From Diplolepis rosae (Eukaryota > Arthropoda > Insecta > Hymenoptera > Diplolepididae): a stretch of DNA of 64,000 bases. How positions within the stretch are numbered: position 1 is the stretch's first letter; each line of letters opens with the position of its first letter. The position numbers were made by a program, and so were the translations under genes. The notes under the pieces are model-generated. The model was given only the letters and a program-made list of their open reading frames with translations, was not told where the DNA came from and searched no databases. Positions 23,661-36,629 of the stretch are shown piece after piece. The stretch lies in contig JAPYXD010000484.1 of NCBI GenBank assembly GCA_030998225.1, positions 6,014,001 through 6,078,000 of the forward strand. Direction: 5' to 3'.

Positions 23661-24721
23661 GGAATTAGGGAGTTCCCTGATGAATGTACGTTAATGCTGA
23701 CAGAGGATAACTGAAAGTAGGGGAGAAGCGGCGAAATTAGCGCGTCGTCTAAATTGGCGCACCCTATTTTTCAGAAAATGATAACATAACAAAAAATAAA
23801 AATAGTTCTATCGTGTGCATTCTTGTATGATATATATTTGATAGAAAACATTATAAAAATCTAATTGCTTAATACAGTTTTATTGCGATTAATCGTTTTT
23901 TGGCATAATGGTTATATTCGAAGCCATTGAGTTAAATCGTTAAATAATAGTAATTCAAGGTGAATTAGATTAATGCAACGATTTTATAATCTTTGATATT
24001 TAATCTTACGATTAGGATAGAATATTTGTATGAAAAATAAGCATTTTACGTAAAAAGTATTTAATTAATGAACGATACACTTGCGGCAAAATTGGCGCAT
24101 ACGAGATTCAAATCAGAGGCGAAGTTGGCACACGTGTTGTGTTTCTGAAAACCGGTGACTGAAGTCAAGTGCTCGGATGTTTATGATTGAAAATATAAAG
24201 AAGATAGTAAGTACACAATTATTAATATATAGATATATACATTTAAATGTTGCTCGACTTTTCTGCTAATCTTTTTCTTAAGATTTTTTGTGACATGGGA
24301 GGTAATGTGGTTCGCAAAACTGATGTAACGACTTTGTAAGGTTATATTCATTTGAACAATCAGTGGTTAAATTTTTTTTTTAAGTTTGAGGTATTAAGGC
24401 ATTTTAAAAGCGATTTTTAATAATTAAGTAAAAAATTTGTATTTTTGATTGATTGTTTCTATTATTTATAAGTCTTCTAAAGTTAATAATTGTATATACT
24501 TCTGATTACAAATTCAAATAATTCTCTATAAAAATGATTTCAATTTGAATATTCAAGTAGTTATACAATGCCGGTTCTAGATGCAAATTCCTGTAACCGA
24601 CATTTACCGACATCGAGAAGCTTCGATTGGTTCTGTTCCAAGCTAAGTCTGGAAGTTTCAAGAAGGAGTTCGAAGCATATGACGTCACACTATACCCTTG
24701 ATAAATTGTTTATTAATGAAT

Positions 24722-24749
24722 GGGGGTGGGGGTGGGGTGGGGTGGGGGT
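24722..24749 (+). other. G-quadruplex-type run near palindrome tip
   Basis: Five runs of four or five G separated by single T. The right arm has a version with different run lengths (37048-37071, C-rich on the plus strand). It lies about 170 bp inside the tip. Confidence 0.6.
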
Positions 24750-25165
24750 CATCTCTTTCGGGAAACATTTATTTCAAAGACTTTAGGAGTTGGTTTAACC
24801 TCTGTACGTATGGAATGTAAAGGACAAATGTTAAAAAATATTTCCTAGAAAAATAAAGGCATGTGACGGACAAATATTGAAAAATATTTCTCAGAAAAAT
24901 AAAGGCATATGGTTAATTTAAACGCTCTCAGGATGTTTAATGTAATAAATTTGATAAAATTTTTTCTGATTAATTTAGACGTGGGGTATGTGTGAAATGA
25001 TTTCGTTTTTAGAGCTTGGATTGTTTATGCTAATAAAATTGATATGACATCTCCCAGTTAGACTGCAGTAATCTGATATCTTACGTTTATGACATTAAAT
25101 CACATTCGGGATATGTGAACAATAATACCCCTCTTGTTTAAAACGAAGATAGAAACATATACCAT

Positions 25166-25203
25166 TATAAAAAGATGCATCTCACTGTTAATAAGAATCA
25201 TTT
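25166..25203 (+). promoter_or_regulatory. TATA box and initiator of left polymerase gene
   Basis: TATAAAAA at 25166 is followed by TCATTT at 25198-25203, a match to the arthropod initiator TCAKTY with its A about 34 nt downstream of the TATA box. The polymerase ATG is about 50 nt further on. The identical pair occurs in the right arm. Confidence 0.55.
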
Positions 25204-25251
25204 GTAACTGAAGTCTGAATCCTTCACTTGTATTTTGTATAAAGAAAAGTC

Positions 25252-27252
25252 ATGGATTCTGAATATTACAAGAGACTTATTAGGATTATGGACGAAGCCT
25301 ATCAATTATTAAAATATAATTCAAGTTTCGAATTGTATGAAAAATGGTTGAAATTCGGTAAACGAAATATTCGTTTAATAAATAAATTTTTTAAAGTGAA
25401 CAAAAATAAGTTGTCAGTGCATGAGAAGATGAGGATAACATCTACACTTGGAATACTGAAAGCATTAAACACTAAAATAAACCAACTACGGAAGAAAGGA
25501 AGAGGTACAGCATTATCGAGTCAAGAGGAAAGGAGAAGAATAAGGTGGGAAGATTTAGAGACTGCTTTTCAGAATAGAATTAAAACGGGTTCTATTGTTA
25601 ATTTAACACATATAGATTTAAAACATTTTTTGGAGGATGCTAAGTTATTAACAATTAAAAAAATAAACAGTGTTTTAAGGCAATATCCAAATTTGAAAAT
25701 TAATGTAATTTTATATGGTAAATTTAAAACTTTAGTAGAAGGGAAAATGGATGAAGCTATAAAGTATTTCAACACAAAGAACGATATTATTTCTCAATCA
25801 ACAGATTTAGATGCGTGGTATGATGAAAAAGTAAAAGATCAGCTTTTAGTAAATGCTGAAGAATTTCAGGAAGAAAATTCTGGTTGGTCTTTAATTGAAA
25901 TTATGAATTTATTAGTAAATATAAATAAATATGCCCCTTTTCAAATTGGATTATCAACGTACAACAATTTACCAAAGTATATTCAAACACAAAAGGCAGT
26001 GGTTAATATAAAAAATAACGATCCTTATTGTTTTTTGTGGTCAGTCACGGCAGCATTGAATCCCGTAGAAAATAATGCATGCTTAATGAGTTCTTATCCT
26101 CATTTTAGTGAAGTGTTAAAATACGATAACATAAAGTTTCCAATCAGTTTTTCTGACATCAAAAAGTTTGAAAAAATGAATAGTTTAAGTATAAACATTT
26201 ATGGTGAAGATAATGAAAAATCTAAAAAAACAACAGAAATCGTTCCTTTTTATATAAGTCAGGAAAAATCAAATTTACCTGTAATTCATCTTTTAATGAT
26301 TGAAAATACTTTAGTTGATGTTAATGAAGAAGATTATATTGGTGATGATGAAATTGATATTTCTAAACCAATTTATCATTTTTCATGGATAAAAAATTTA
26401 TCTAGATTAATAAGTTCACAAGTCACAAGAAATGAGCATCGAATATTAATATGTGACAGATGCCTATGTCATTTTAGTTCAGAAAAGTCTTTTCGAAGTC
26501 ATATATTGACATGTCAAAATATAAATAAATGTAGAATGATTTTACCAGATCATGAAAATAATATTTTGAAATTTAAAAACTATCAATATAAAGAAAAGGT
26601 GCCTTTCGTTGTATATGCTGATATTGAATGTCTTCTGGAGCCAGTGGTTGACTCACACATGAATACATCTATTTATCAAAAGCACGTTCCTACAAGTGTC
26701 GCTTATAATGTACTATGTAGTTTCGATAATTCAATTTCTAAAATTAAACTTTATCGTGACAAAGACTGCATTGAGTGGTTCATAAATGAACTAAAATGTT
26801 TGGCTGAAAAAGTAGATGAGTATTTAAAAATTATAGTACCAATGGAGCCTCTAACTAATCAACAAAAACAAGAATTTAAATTTGCAAAAATTTGTCACAT
26901 TTGTGAAAATCCTTTCAAAATTGATGATATCAAACACCGTGATCATTGCCACTTTACAGGCAAATATCGCGGTGTTGCTCATCAGGGTTGCAATATAAAT
27001 TACAAGAATTCACACGTGATTCCAGTAGTTTTTCATAATTTATCAGGTTATGATTCCCATTTTTTTATCAAAGCTTTAGCGACAAGTTTTGAGGGAAATG
27101 TCAGTTTATTACCAATAAATAAGGAAAAATACATTTCTTTCACAAAAAATGTTGAAAAAACTAATGTAAAGCTACGATTTATTGACTCTTTTCGATTTAT
27201 GCCGAGTAGTCTTGAAAAATTAGCATTATTTCTCAATAATGATGAAAAATAA
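25252..27252 (+). pseudogene. Protein-primed family B DNA polymerase, N-terminal part (left arm)
   Basis: ATG in good context (AAAGTCATGG) opens 666 codons. Residues 240-420 include the [12 protein letters not shown] and [16 protein letters not shown] blocks typical of animal Polinton-type polymerases. A C2H2-like finger (CDRC...H...C, about 401-421) follows. The exonuclease motif YADIEC carries Asp457 and Glu459. A Cys/His cluster like endonuclease VII (CHIC...[13 protein letters not shown], about 548-585) comes next, then Exo [11 protein letters not shown] with Asp601. The frame stops at 27250-27252 after NNDEK; the enzyme continues in another frame 18 nt on. The same stop exists in the right arm. 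The role would be replication of a linear DNA from a terminal-protein primer. Confidence 0.85.
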
Positions 27253-27269
27253 TAACAAAAAGACACTGT

Positions 27270-28226
27270 GTGAATGATAATGAATTTAATTTACTGACTA
27301 GAAAAGGTGTATTTCCATATAGTTATATTGACAATTGGGAGAAATTAGAAGAACATCAATTACCCCCAAAAGAGGCTTTTTTCTGTAAATTAAATAATTC
27401 AAGTATTTCTAATGAAGATTATCAGCATGCTCGTAGAGTTTGGGAAACTTTCAACTTGAAAACTTTAGGTGAATATTCAGATCTTTACCTCAAAACTGAT
27501 GTCCTACTTTTATCTGATATTTTTGAAAATTTTAGACACCATTGTTTAAAAACATATAATTTAGATCCATTGCATTATTACACGGCACCTGGACTTGCTT
27601 TTGATGCAATGTTAAAATTTACTAAAATAGAACTCGAATTGTTGACCGATCCTGAAATGTTATTGTTCATCGAAAGTGCTATTAGAGGTGGTGTCTCTCA
27701 ATGCTCTAATAGATATGCAAAAGCAAATAATCGATATATGGAGTCCAATTTTGATCCAAATTTACCTGAATCATATATTATTTACTTTGATATTAATAAT
27801 CAGTACGGTGCAGCTATGAGTGAGTTTTTACCTTACAGAAATTTTGAATGGGTAGAAGATTTTTCAATGATTGATTTTTTAAACATTCCTGATAATTCAT
27901 CTGTAGGTTTTATACTTGAAGTGGATTTTGAATATCCCGAACAGCTTCATGATTCACATAAAGATTTACCTCTATGTCCAGAGCATTTCATAGCCCCCAA
28001 TTCAAAATGCAAAATTTCAAAACTGATGACAACTCTATTACCCAAGAATAATTACATTGTTCACTATAGAAATTTTAAATTGTATTTAAGTTTGGGTGTA
28101 AAATTAACAAAAATTCATAGAGTTTTGAAATTTGATCAAAAACCTTGGTTAAAAAGCTACATTGATCTGAATACAGAATTAAGAAAAAATCAGACAATGA
28201 TTTTGAGAAAAATTTTTATAAATTAA
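27270..28226 (+). pseudogene. DNA polymerase middle part (left arm)
   Basis: The continuation opens with [16 protein letters not shown], standard for these polymerases. It contains polymerase motif A in the form YFDINNQYG, catalytic Asp at residue 174 of this segment. The frame is lost in an A-run at 28184-28189 (six A; the right arm has seven), giving a stop before motif B. The segment is therefore broken at both ends relative to the family. Confidence 0.8.
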
Positions 28227-29002
28227 TGAATAATTCTGTATTTGGAAAAACGATGGAAAATGTTAGGAAGCATAAAGATGTAAAATTAGTTACAAAGTGG
28301 AAGGGGAGGTATGGCGCAAAAGCTCTAATAGCAAAACCAAATTTTCACAGCTGCACCATATTTGATGAAAATATGGTTTTAATAGAGCTTAATCGATTAA
28401 AAGTAAATTTTAACAAACCAATTTATACAGGTTTTACTATTCTCGATATATCAAAAATAATGATTTATGATTTTCATTATAATTATATGAAACATAATTT
28501 CGGAAACAATGCAAAATTACTTTATACAGATACAGACAGTCTAATATATGACGTCACAGTTCCAGATTTTTATAATTACATTCGAAGAGATATTCATAAA
28601 TTTGATACGTCTGATTATCCTCCAAACAATGTTTATGATATTCCTCTTGCGAATAAAAAAGTTTTAGGTTTAATGAAAGATGAGAACAATGGGAAAATTA
28701 TGTTAGAATTTATTGGATTGCGATCAAAACTATATGCATTTAAAGTACAGGGGGATCAAGAAGAAAAACGAAAGGCTAAAGGCGTTAAAGGGTCAACTTT
28801 GACAGAAATAACATTTGAAGATTATAAGCAGTCTCTATTTTCCTATAAAAACCTTGTCAAGACTCAATTCCTGATTCGAAGTAAAAAGCACGAAGTGCAT
28901 ACGATTAAACAAAATAAAATAGCCTTGAGTTGGTATGATGATAAAAGAATGCTTCATCCTGGGAAAACAGACACTTTTCCATGGGGCTACATTATGAAAT
29001 AA
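28226..29002 (+). pseudogene. DNA polymerase C-terminal part (left arm)
   Basis: Begins within motif B ([11 protein letters not shown]) and includes motif [10 protein letters not shown], with the two metal-binding Asp at segment residues 102 and 104. The Lys-rich KAKGVKG and [17 protein letters not shown] blocks that end these enzymes follow. The C-terminus PWGYIMK is typical. The three left-arm segments total about 1240 residues, the usual full length, so only small indels break the gene. Confidence 0.85.
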
Positions 29003-29282
29003 TTTAAAGAAAGTCCAAAAGCATCTTTTTCGATGTCTCTCTATAACATATACTCTTAAATATTCTTCTGAAGCTGAACTTATCACAAGAGGATCACATT
29101 ACTGTAAACAAGCTCTGGAATATATAAGGAGGTGACAACGGGAAGAAACCATTACTAAATTCATCATCATCAGAAGCTCTAACTCTTTACAAAGTGAAGA
29201 TTTAAAAAAAGGAAGGAAGTGAAAAACAAAAAAAACAGTAAGATATTCTAAAAACTTTTACAATATTTTATGAAAAAAGTGT

Positions 29283-30547
29283 ATGTGTGGAAGTGTTTTG
29301 CAAAAGTTGGGATATTTTTTATATTCATGGATATATCTCGTAAGTGATTTTCTTATTCTATATCGAAACATGAAAAAATCTTTATTTTTTTAATATCACA
29401 ATTATATCAAAAAATTTTATTCAAAGAAAATATGCTTAAAATTCTGATCGCTCCAAAAAATTTAACTGCAATTTAAAAATAAAATTGATCGAGAATGTTG
29501 TTAACTTAAAAAATTAAATACATGAAAAATTACTTGATGATTTTATTTTTTAAGTTATTTTGAACTTAAAATTTTTCAGAAAAAACTATAATTAGATGAA
29601 AACTCTTCCAAAGAATTGTGATACAGATATGAGAACTTTACACTGTTAAAAATTTATGTATTAAACTTCCATTTTATATAATGGAAGTTTTTTTTAGTAT
29701 CTTATATTAAATTTAAAATACTTTCATCTTAAAAAAATTAAAAACTTTTTTTGTAATTTGATACAGATGGGTATATATTTTTATAATTTTTATTAAATCA
29801 AATTTACAGTATTAATTTCAAATACATGTAAAATTACTTAATGATTTTATTTGATATTTATGATTTATTGAAAAATGTTATTAATTTAAATAGTCTTTAA
29901 TATATAAGTAGTCAAATTAAAATAAAATTAAAATAAATAGATTTTTTATCTAATTATAGTTTTTTATGAAAAATTTTAATTTCGAAATAACTTGAAAAAT
30001 AAAATCATCAAGTAATTTTTCATGCATTTAATTTATTTAAACTAACAACATTCTCGGTCAATTTTATTCAAAATTGCGATTAAATTTTTTTGACTGTTCA
30101 GAATTTGAGTGTTCAGAATTTGAGCATACTTTCTTTGAATAAAATTGTTTGATATAATTGTGATATTAAAAAATTCATGATATTTTGATGCTTCAGATAA
30201 GAATAGAAAAATTATTAAAGTACATTCAGAACATATAATCTGTTCCAAATTTGCAACATTTATTTTTTCATTCAAATTTAAGTATAAAATAATAATAATA
30301 ATAATAATAATAATTTTCAAAATATTTGTTTCAGATCATGGATTATGTCCACATCTTAACGACAGTGAAGATTCCCGAGGAGTGGATGAGGTCTACTCCA
30401 TACAGCATCTTAAAGGAGGTTTGCAGTGATGCAGTGTCGAGATTCATTGCAGACCCACAGGCGCTAATTCTGATGGAGTTTGGCGGAGTGTTTACCATGC
30501 TCCAAAAAGATGAAGAAGACAGTGGTCTTATTTTTAAAAAATTATAA
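29283..30547 (+). CDS. Candidate two-exon small gene (left arm)
   Basis: Exon 1 (ATG at 29283 to 29339) ends at a perfect donor GTAAGT at 29340. Exon 2 (30335-30547) follows the acceptor TTTGTTTCAG. The join keeps frame and predicts 89 residues: a hydrophobic start, then a compact domain with KIPEEWMRSTPYSILKEV and ADPQALILMEFGGVF. I recognise no family. AATAAA follows near 30606. The right arm lacks one base just before the donor and one A in the run at 30504-30508. The intron contains its own inverted repeat. It could be a terminal protein, an accessory factor or a captured host exon; none of these is shown. Confidence 0.45.
29390..30180 (+). repeat. Inverted repeat inside the small gene's intron (left arm)
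   Basis: 29390-29610 and 29940-30180 are inverted copies with blocks such as TTACTTGATGATTTTATTTT and ATAATTGTGATATTAAAAAA. A hairpin is thus nested in each palindrome arm (mirror at about 31615-32405). Confidence 0.7.
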
Positions 30548-30862
30548 AAACCAAAAACGTAAAAAAAGTTAAAAAATATTTCACAATATATTATCAATAT
30601 TTGTAAAAAATAAAAAAATGTGATTTTTTAACAAATTTATATAAAAATAAAAATATATGATGAAAATTTTTGCAATATAAAAATTAAATTGTGTCGTTTC
30701 ATTCCACTACCTTTCCCCACTTTTATTTACGATGGTTCGTTTTATTGAAAAAATAATTTTTATTCATAAAAAAAGTCTGTTTCATCAGAATTTTTCAGTT
30801 TTTTAGTTGACGAATTGTATTTAAATATAAATTTTTGTAATAAAATGAATTGAAGTATAGTA

Positions 30863-30936
30863 TTTTAAAGTTAAATTTAAGAAATATTTGTATTAAAAAG
30901 CATATTTTCAAATTTAAAATACGGTTGGTGAAAAAT
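30863..30936. other. Unpaired spacer at palindrome centre
   Basis: 74 bp with no inverted partner separate the arms. It is AT-rich and contains no gene. Both arms' transcripts are directed into it. Confidence 0.8.
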
Positions 30937-31224
30937 TACTATACTTCAATTCATTTTATTACAAAAATTTATATTTAAATACAATTCGTCAACTAAAAAC
31001 TGAAAAATTCTGATGAAACAGACTTTTTTTATGAATAAAAATTATTTTTTCAATAAAACGAACCATCGTAAATAAAAGTGGGGAAAGGTAGTGGAATGAA
31101 ACGACACAATTTAATTTTTATATTGCAAAATTTTCATCATATATTTTTATTTTTATATAAATTTGTTAAAAAATCACATTTTTTTATTTTTTACAAATAT
31201 TGATAATATATTGTGAAATATTTT

Positions 31225-31470
31225 TTAACTTTTTTTACGTTTTTGGTTTTTATAATTTTTTAAAAATAAGACCACTGTCTTCTTCATCTTTTGGAGCATG
31301 GTAAACACTCCGCCAAACTCCATCAGAATTAGCGCCTGTGGGTCTGCAATGAATCTCGACACTGCATCACTGCAAACCTCCTTTAAGATGCTGTATGGAG
31401 TAGACCTCATCCACTCCTCGGGAATCTTCACTGTCGTTAAGATGTGGACATAATCCATGATCTGAAACAA
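31225..31470 (-). pseudogene. Small candidate gene, right-arm copy (exon 2)
   Basis: Mirror of 30335-30547. It encodes the same MDYVHIL...FTMLQK region but has four A where the left arm has five (31289-31292), so the last ~15 residues differ. The matching exon 1 (about 32457-32512) lacks one base before the GTAAGT donor, so the left-arm splice would be out of frame here. Confidence 0.45.
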
Positions 31471-32790
31471 ATATTTTGAAAATTATTATTATTATTATTA
31501 TTATTATTTTATACTTAAATTTGAATGAAAAAATAAATGTTGCAAATTTGGAACAGATTATATGTTCTGAATGTACTTTAATAATTTTTCTTTTTCTTAT
31601 CTGAAGCATCAAAATATCATGAATTTTTTAATATCACAATTATATCAAACAATTTTATTCAAAGAAAGTATGCTCAAATTCTGAACACTCAAATTCTGAA
31701 CAGTCAAAAAATTTAATCGCAATTTTGAATAAAATTGACCGAGAATGTTGTTAGTTTAAATAAATTAAATGCATGAAAAATTACTTGATGATTTTATTTT
31801 TCAAGTTATTTCGAAATTAAAATTTTTCATAAAAAACTATAATTAGATAAAAAATCTATTTATTTTAATTTTATTTTAATTTTACTACTTATATATTAAA
31901 GACTATTTAAATTAATAACATTTTTCAATAAATCATAAATATCAAATAAAATCATTAAGTAATTTTACATGTATTTGAAATTAATACTGTAAATTTGATT
32001 TAATAAAAATTATAAAAATATATACCCATCTGTATCAAATTACAAAAAAAGTTTTTAATTTTTTTAAGATGAAAGTATTTTAAATTTAGTATAAGTTACT
32101 CAAAAAACTTCCATTATATAAAATGGAAGTTTAATACATAAATTTTTAACAGTGTAAAGTTCTAATATATGTATCACAATTCTTTGGAAGATTTTTCATC
32201 TAATTATAGTTTTTTATGAAAAATTTTAAGTTCAAAATAACTTAAAAAATAAAATCATCAAGTAATTTTTCATGTATTTAATTTTTTAAGTTAACAACAT
32301 TCTCGATCAATTTTATTTTAAATTGCAGTTACATTTTTTGGAGGGTTTAGAATTTTAAGCATATTTTCTTTGAATAAAATTTTTTGATATAATTGTGATA
32401 TTAAAAAACTAAAGATTTTTTCATGTTTCGATATAGAATAAGAAAATCACTTACAGATATATCCATGAATATAAAAAATATCCCAACTTTTGCAAAACAC
32501 TTCCACACATACACTTTTTTCATAAAATATTGTAAAAGTTTTTAGAATATCTTACTGTTTTTTTTGTTTTTCACTTCCTTCCTTTTTTTAAATCTTCACT
32601 TTGTAAAGAGTTAGAGCTTCTGATGATGATGAATTTAGTAATGGTTTCTTCCCGTTGTCACCTCCTTATATATTCCAGAGCTTGTTTACAGTAATGTGAT
32701 CCTCTTGTGATAAGTTCAGCTTCAGAAGAATATTTAAGAGTATATGTTATAGAGAGACATCGAAAAAGATGCTTTTGGACTTTCTTTAAA

Positions 32791-33420
32791 TTATTTCATA
32801 ATGTAGCCCCATGGAAAAGTGTCTGTTTTCCCAGGATGAAGCATTCTTTTATCATCATACCAACTCAAGGCTATTTTATTTTGTTTAATCGTATGCACTT
32901 CGTGCTTTTTACTTCGAATCAGGAATTGAGTCTTGACAAGGTTTTTATAGGAAAATAGAGACTGCTTATAATCTTCAAATGTTATTTCTGTCAAAGTTGA
33001 CCCTTTAACGCCTTTAGCCTTTCGTTTTTCTTCTTGATCCCCCTGTACTTTAAATGCATATAGTTTTGATCGCAATCCAATAAATTCTAACATAATTTTC
33101 CCATTGTTCTCATCTTTCATTAAACCTAAAACTTTTTTATTCGCAAGAGGAATATCATAAACATTGTTTGGAGGATAATCAGACGTATCAAATTTATGAA
33201 TATCTCTTCGAATGTAATTATAAAAATCTGGAACTGTGACGTCATATATTAGACTGTCTGTATCTGTATAAAGTAATTTTGCATTGTTTCCGAAATTATG
33301 TTTCATATAATTATAATGAAAATCATAAATCATTATTTTTGATATATCGAGAATAGTAAAACCTGTATAAATTGGTTTGTTAAAATTTACTTTTAATCGA
33401 TTAAGCTCTATTAAAACCAT
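32791..33420 (-). pseudogene. DNA polymerase C-terminal part (right arm)
   Basis: Same sequence as the left segment from MVLIELN on, with motif [10 protein letters not shown] and the C-terminal PWGYIMK. It is cut off from motifs A and B by a frameshift at the T-run 33497-33500 (plus strand), which has one base more than the left arm. Confidence 0.8.
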
Positions 33421-33427
33421 ATTTTCA

Positions 33428-34525
33428 TCAAATATGGTGCAGCTGTGAAAATTTGGTTTTGCTATTAGAGCTTTTGCGCCATACCTCCCCTTCCACTTTT
33501 GTAACTAATTTTACATCTTTATGCTTCCTAACATTTTCCATCGTTTTTCCAAATACAGAATTATTCATTAATTTATAAAAATTTTTCTCAAAATCATTGT
33601 CTGATTTTTTTCTTAATTCTGTATTCAGATCAATGTAGCTTTTTAACCAAGGTTTTTGATCAAATTTCAAAACTCTATGAATTTTTGTTAATTTTACACC
33701 CAAACTTAAATACAATTTAAAATTTCTATAGTGAACAATGTAATTATTCTTGGGTAATAGAGTTGTCATCAGTTTTGAAATTTTGCATTTTGAATTGGGG
33801 GCTATGAAATGCTCTGGACATAGAGGTAAATCTTTATGTGAATCATGAAGCTGTTCGGGATATTCAAAATCCACTTCAAGTATAAAACCTACAGATGAAT
33901 TATCAGGAATGTTTAAAAAATCAATCATTGAAAAATCTTCTACCCATTCAAAATTTCTGTAAGGTAAAAACTCACTCATAGCTGCACCGTACTGATTATT
34001 AATATCAAAGTAAATAATATATGATTCAGGTAAATTTGGATCAAAATTGGACTCCATATATCGATTATTTGCTTTTGCATATCTATTAGAGCATTGAGAG
34101 ACACCACCTCTAATAGCACTTTCGATGAACAATAACATTTCAGGATCGGTCAACAATTCGAGTTCTATTTTAGTAAATTTTAACATTGCATCAAAAGCAA
34201 GTCCAGGTGCCGTGTAATAATGCAATGGATCTAAATTATATGTTTTTAAACAATGGTGTCTAAAATTTTCAAAAATATCAGATAAAAGTAGGACATCAGT
34301 TTTGAGGTAAAGATCTGAATATTCACCTAAAGTTTTCAAGTTGAAAGTTTCCCAAACTCTACGAGCATGCTGATAATCTTCATTAGAAATACTTGAATTA
34401 TTTAATTTACAGAAAAAAGCCTCTTTTGGGGGTAATTGATGTTCTTCTAATTTCTCCCAATTGTCAATATAACTATATGGAAATACACCTTTTCTAGTCA
34501 GTAAATTAAATTCATTATCATTCAC
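33428..34525 (-). pseudogene. DNA polymerase middle part (right arm)
   Basis: 365 codons including motif A (YFDINNQYG) and motif B ([14 protein letters not shown]). The seven-base run at 33605-33611 keeps this arm open through the position where the left arm breaks. It then shifts frame near 33497 and ends in unrelated residues. Confidence 0.8.
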
Positions 34526-34542
34526 ACAGTGTCTTTTTGTTA

Positions 34543-36543
34543 TTATTTTTCATCATTATTGAGAAATAATGCTAATTTTTCAAGACTACTCGGCATAAAT
34601 CGAAAAGAGTCAATAAATCGTAGCTTTACATTAGTTTTTTCAACATTTTTTGTGAAAGAAATGTATTTTTCCTTATTTATTGGTAATAAACTGACATTTC
34701 CCTCAAAACTTGTCGCTAAAGCTTTGATAAAAAAATGGGAATCATAACCTGATAAATTATGAAAAACTACTGGAATCACGTGTGAATTCTTGTAATTTAT
34801 ATTGCAACCCTGATGAGCAACACCGCGATATTTGCCTGTAAAGTGGCAATGATCACGGTGTTTGATATCATCAATTTTGAAAGGATTTTCACAAATGTGA
34901 CAAATTTTTGCAAATTTAAATTCTTGTTTTTGTTGATTAGTTAGAGGCTCCATTGGTACTATAATTTTTAAATACTCATCTACTTTTTCAGCCAAACATT
35001 TTAGTTCATTTATGAACCACTCAATGCAGTCTTTGTCACGATAAAGTTTAATTTTAGAAATTGAATTATCGAAACTACATAGTACATTATAAGCGACACT
35101 TGTAGGAACGTGCTTTTGATAAATAGATGTATTCATGTGTGAGTCAACCACTGGCTCCAGAAGACATTCAATATCAGCATATACAACGAAAGGCACCTTT
35201 TCTTTATATTGATAGTTTTTAAATTTCAAAATATTATTTTCATGATCTGGTAAAATCATTCTACATTTATTTATATTTTGACATGTCAATATATGACTTC
35301 GAAAAGACTTTTCTGAACTAAAATGACATAGGCATCTGTCACATATTAATATTCGATGCTCATTTCTTGTGACTTGTGAACTTATTAATCTAGATAAATT
35401 TTTTATCCATGAAAAATGATAAATTGGTTTAGAAATATCAATTTCATCATCACCAATATAATCTTCTTCATTAACATCAACTAAAGTATTTTCAATCATT
35501 AAAAGATGAATTACAGGTAAATTTGATTTTTCCTGACTTATATAAAAAGGAACGATTTCTGTTGTTTTTTTAGATTTTTCATTATCTTCACCATAAATGT
35601 TTATACTTAAACTATTCATTTTTTCAAACTTTTTGATGTCAGAAAAACTGATTGGAAACTTTATGTTATCGTATTTTAACACTTCACTAAAATGAGGATA
35701 AGAACTCATTAAGCATGCATTATTTTCTACGGGATTCAATGCTGCCGTGACTGACCACAAAAAACAATAAGGATCGTTATTTTTTATATTAACCACTGCC
35801 TTTTGTGTTTGAATATACTTTGGTAAATTGTTGTACGTTGATAATCCAATTTGAAAAGGGGCATATTTATTTATATTTACTAATAAATTCATAATTTCAA
35901 TTAAAGACCAACCAGAATTTTCTTCCTGAAATTCTTCAGCATTTACTAAAAGCTGATCTTTTACTTTTTCATCATACCACGCATCTAAATCTGTTGATTG
36001 AGAAATAATATCGTTCTTTGTGTTGAAATACTTTATAGCTTCATCCATTTTCCCTTCTACTAAAGTTTTAAATTTACCATATAAAATTACATTAATTTTC
36101 AAATTTGGATATTGCCTTAAAACACTGTTTATTTTTTTAATTGTTAATAACTTAGCATCCTCCAAAAAATGTTTTAAATCTATATGTGTTAAATTAACAA
36201 TAGAACCCGTTTTAATTCTATTCTGAAAAGCAGTCTCTAAATCTTCCCACCTTATTCTTCTCCTTTCCTCTTGACTCGATAATGCTGTACCTCTTCCTTT
36301 CTTCCGTAGTTGGTTTATTTTAGTGTTTAATGCTTTCAGTATTCCAAGTGTAGATGTTATCCTCATCTTCTCATGCACTGACAACTTATTTTTGTTCACT
36401 TTAAAAAATTTATTTATTAAACGAATATTTCGTTTACCGAATTTCAACCATTTTTCATACAATTCGAAACTTGAATTATATTTTAATAATTGATAGGCTT
36501 CGTCCATAATCCTAATAAGTCTCTTGTAATATTCAGAATCCAT
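34543..36543 (-). pseudogene. DNA polymerase N-terminal part (right arm)
   Basis: 666 codons, predicted protein identical to the left N-terminal segment, with the C2H2-like finger, exonuclease motifs and endonuclease VII-like cluster. It ends at the same premature stop as in the left arm. Confidence 0.85.
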
Positions 36544-36591
36544 GACTTTTCTTTATACAAAATACAAGTGAAGGATTCAGACTTCAGTTAC

Positions 36592-36629
36592 AAATGATTC
36601 TTATTAACAGTGAGATGCATCTTTTTATA
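36592..36629 (-). promoter_or_regulatory. TATA box and initiator of right polymerase gene
   Basis: Mirror of 25166-25203: TATAAAAA (minus strand, 36622-36629) and TCATTT (36592-36597) with the same spacing. Confidence 0.55.

Larger units (their letters stand above)
24555..30862 (+). repeat. Palindrome left arm
   Basis: Base-for-base complement of 30937-37238 apart from scattered single-base changes and homopolymer indels. Coordinates of paired positions sum to about 61793-61799 along the whole length, so the arms are collinear without large gaps. Confidence 0.9.
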
